Of a DNA stretch of 6,447 nt, positions 5,353 to 6,447 are shown piece by piece. Numbering within the stretch: the stretch's first letter is position 1; every line of letters begins with the position of its first letter. The position numbers and the translations under genes are program-made. The DNA is from an uncultured Desulfobulbaceae bacterium (GTDB lineage: Bacteria; Desulfobacterota; Desulfobulbia; Desulfobulbales; BM004). The notes under the pieces are model-generated. The model made no database searches. It was not told where the DNA came from and saw only the letters and a list, made by a program, of their open reading frames with translations. The DNA lies in NCBI GenBank assembly GCA_947258675.1, contig CAMYJP010000144.1:1-6447 (forward strand), in the 5' to 3' direction.

Positions 5353-5770
5353 AATTCCAAGTGGTAAGCTTCCGGGCCTTTGGAGATACGCTCAACCTAC
5401 CAGATATTGTGGTCCCTAAATATTTGAAGAAACCGGTGATATCCAACAAAGCTGGAATAATCAAGAGCCAAAAAACCTTGTGATATCATCAATTCCGGTT
5501 CTTACAGGTTCGGTGGTGCTTTCTGCTGTGTATCAACAGGATTTGACCAACTGGTTTTTAGGGATATACATTTTATATCATAAAGGCTAATAACAGCTCT
5601 GAAGTGACGATTCCGGCTTTAAATTCAGTCGATTCATGGCCCGATTGGGGCTTGCTTTCCACATAATTCCAGCCTAAAATCAAACCAACTTTGATCTGAT
5701 CAAACCATCCTGGTCCAGAGGGCCCGGCTTTGACTTAAGCCCAGAGGGCACGATTTAGACAAATACGATC
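5353..5770. other. Gene-free stretch with short repeats and a possible frameshifted coding relic
   Basis: No gene is supported. A frame open at 5301-5483 and another at 5420-5584 look faintly protein-like (e.g. VLTGSVVLSAVYQQDL) but have no start signal or known family. Inverted words AACCGGTGATATC (5432-5444) and GATATCA plus CCGGTT (5482-5500) face each other. TTTGATC-T-GATCAAA (5690-5704) is a perfect 15-bp palindrome, flanked by ATCAAACCA at 5679 and 5700. CCAGAGGGC recurs at 5715 and 5741, 26 bp apart. Confidence 0.45.
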
Positions 5771-5773
5771 GAT

Positions 5774-5940
5774 AAAATTCGAAATCCGAATATCGAAATT
5801 CGAAACAAATTCCAATATCAAAGCCTCTAATGACAAAAACAGCCTTTACGTCGCAATACCGGGTATGTATTTTGTTTGGATCATTTTAATTTTGGTCATT
5901 CGATATTGTTTCGTTTTTCGGATTTCGTGCTTCGAATTTA
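5774..5940. repeat. Imperfect long inverted repeat of the TTCGAA family
   Basis: The left arm (5774-5840) contains AAATTCGAA, AATCCGAA, CGAAACAA and TGACAAAAA. The right arm (5871-5940), read on the minus strand, has AAATTCGAA, AAATCCGAA, CGAAACAA and TGACCAAAA in the same order. Arms of about 65-70 bp are joined by roughly 30 bp with CCTTTACGTCGC. The structure is an intergenic repeat rather than coding DNA. A related copy lies at 2891-2947. Confidence 0.6.
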
Positions 5941-5989
5941 AAAACTCTTTATTTAATAAGGCAGAGCCAATGATCTCTGACCTGGCACA

Positions 5990-6045
5990 GCTTCCGGCCC
6001 GTAGGGCCTACAGCCCGGCTTCCAGCTCGTAGAGCCTACAGCTCG
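5990..6045. repeat. Two tandem 28-bp units with compensatory changes
   Basis: Unit 1 (5990-6017) and unit 2 (6018-6045) differ at 4 of 28 positions. Each contains GCYC-GTA-GRGC-CTACA-GCYC. The differences turn GCCC/GGGC/GCCC into GCTC/GAGC/GCTC, so pairing is kept in both units (GCCC with GGGC, or GGGC with GCCC). GTAG and CTAC arms also overlap this fold. It lies 91 bp beyond the stop of the minus-strand dehydrogenase gene. Confidence 0.65.
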
Positions 6046-6135
6046 GAGAGAGGGAGGACCAGGTTTTCGTTGACAGAATAAAATTGTCCTACGGCAGCAT
6101 CGGTTACATTTTTTTGTATGCAGTTCCGAATTTTT

Positions 6136-6447
6136 TTAATGGAATGCGGCTATCCCGGTGATCTCCTGGCCCAGAACCAGGGTGTGCATGCCGGCGGTTC
6201 CCTCCAGCGTACTGATGGCCTCCAGGTCGCAAAGATGGCGGATAATGTGATGATCGGCCAGGATACCGCGTGCCCCGGTGATATCCCGCGCCATGCGCGC
6301 TATTTTTAAGGCCTCGCGAACATTATTCAACTTGGCCAGCGAAATTTGCGGCGGTTTGGCCTGGTGGTCGTCGAGCATCCGGCCCAGATGAAAACTGACA
6401 AGCTGGGCCTTGGTAATTTCAACCAGCATGCGGGCCAATTGATCCTG
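6136..6447 (-). CDS. gcdH: Glutaryl-CoA dehydrogenase, C-terminal part (5' end outside window)
   Basis: The last 103 residues of an FAD-dependent acyl-CoA dehydrogenase are read on the minus strand; the gene continues beyond the right edge. The sequence follows glutaryl-CoA dehydrogenases closely: LGRMLDDHQAK (human LGRLKDQDKAA), then NNVREALKIARMARD, then HHIIRHLCDLEAISTLEGT, then HTLVLGQEITGIAAF (human HALILGRAITGIQAF). The Glu of TLEGT (6202-6204) is the catalytic base position. The enzyme oxidises glutaryl-CoA in lysine/tryptophan or anaerobic aromatic degradation; electrons pass through ETF. The residue before the base is Leu, where the human enzyme has Tyr. In the Desulfococcus enzyme a Tyr-to-Val change, probably at this site, is linked to loss of decarboxylation. 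So this may be the non-decarboxylating, glutaconyl-CoA-forming type (inference). It converges with the cassette region and has no clear terminator. Confidence 0.9.
   Translation of the reverse strand, partial: QDQLARMLVEITKAQLVSFHLGRMLDDHQAKPPQISLAKLNNVREALKIARMARDITGARGILADHHIIRHLCDLEAISTLEGTAGMHTLVLGQEITGIAAFH

Noticed and set aside
5171..5584. Plus-strand frames after the protease gene
   Set aside because: Their first parts lie in the attC fold, frames change without start signals and no family is recognisable. A frameshifted relic is possible but not supported.
6118..6309. Plus-strand frame of 63 codons
   Set aside because: It is antisense to the clearly recognised glutaryl-CoA dehydrogenase end.
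1..6447. tRNA, rRNA, intI integrase or toxin-antitoxin pair
   Set aside because: No cloverleaf, rRNA or tyrosine-recombinase motifs were seen on either strand, and no pair of small overlapping genes is present.

Overview
The window looks like an accessory stretch of a Gram-negative anaerobe's chromosome, most likely a deltaproteobacterium of the Desulfobacterales type. That placement is inference. It rests on the glutaryl-CoA dehydrogenase at the right edge, an IS200-like REP-associated transposase with a GGGGACGTTTT-type flank, and AT-rich TTCGAA-type dispersed repeats. Base composition is mosaic: the transposase and dehydrogenase genes are visibly more GC-rich than the AT-rich middle.

Left part (1-1171): a Y1 (HUH) transposase that runs in from the left edge, a short flank motif, then the last ~67 codons of an alpha/beta hydrolase whose front is missing. 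This suggests that the transposase element, or a rearrangement next to it, cut the hydrolase gene. Middle left (1172-2835): an upstream region with a perfect palindrome inside a possible promoter, then an exported DUF4097-type protein built from an 18-residue TSGG repeat. A weak terminator-like hairpin follows.

Centre (2836-4207): about 550 bp without a convincing gene. It holds a TTCGAA-type repeat, a possible decayed minus-strand gene, a 28-bp near-palindrome and a strong bulged hairpin. It is followed by an amidohydrolase-2 family gene.

Right centre (4326-5352): the most interesting part. A CPBP (CAAX-type) intramembrane protease gene is bounded by GTTAGGC on its 5' side and, 9 nt after its stop codon, by GCCTAAC followed by a 17-bp interrupted stem. 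This is the layout of an integron gene cassette with its attC site. No integrase gene or attI is visible, so it would be a lone cassette, an integrase-less (CALIN-like) cluster, or the end of an array that lies outside. A weaker attC-like fold lies between the amidohydrolase and this cassette, so the amidohydrolase may be a second cassette.

Right part (5353-6447): about 780 bp without a gene, filled with repeats (an imperfect 65-bp inverted repeat and two 28-bp tandem units with compensatory changes). Last comes the 3' end of a glutaryl-CoA dehydrogenase gene on the minus strand. The genes do not form one obvious pathway. The window reads as an insertion-prone region between core genes.
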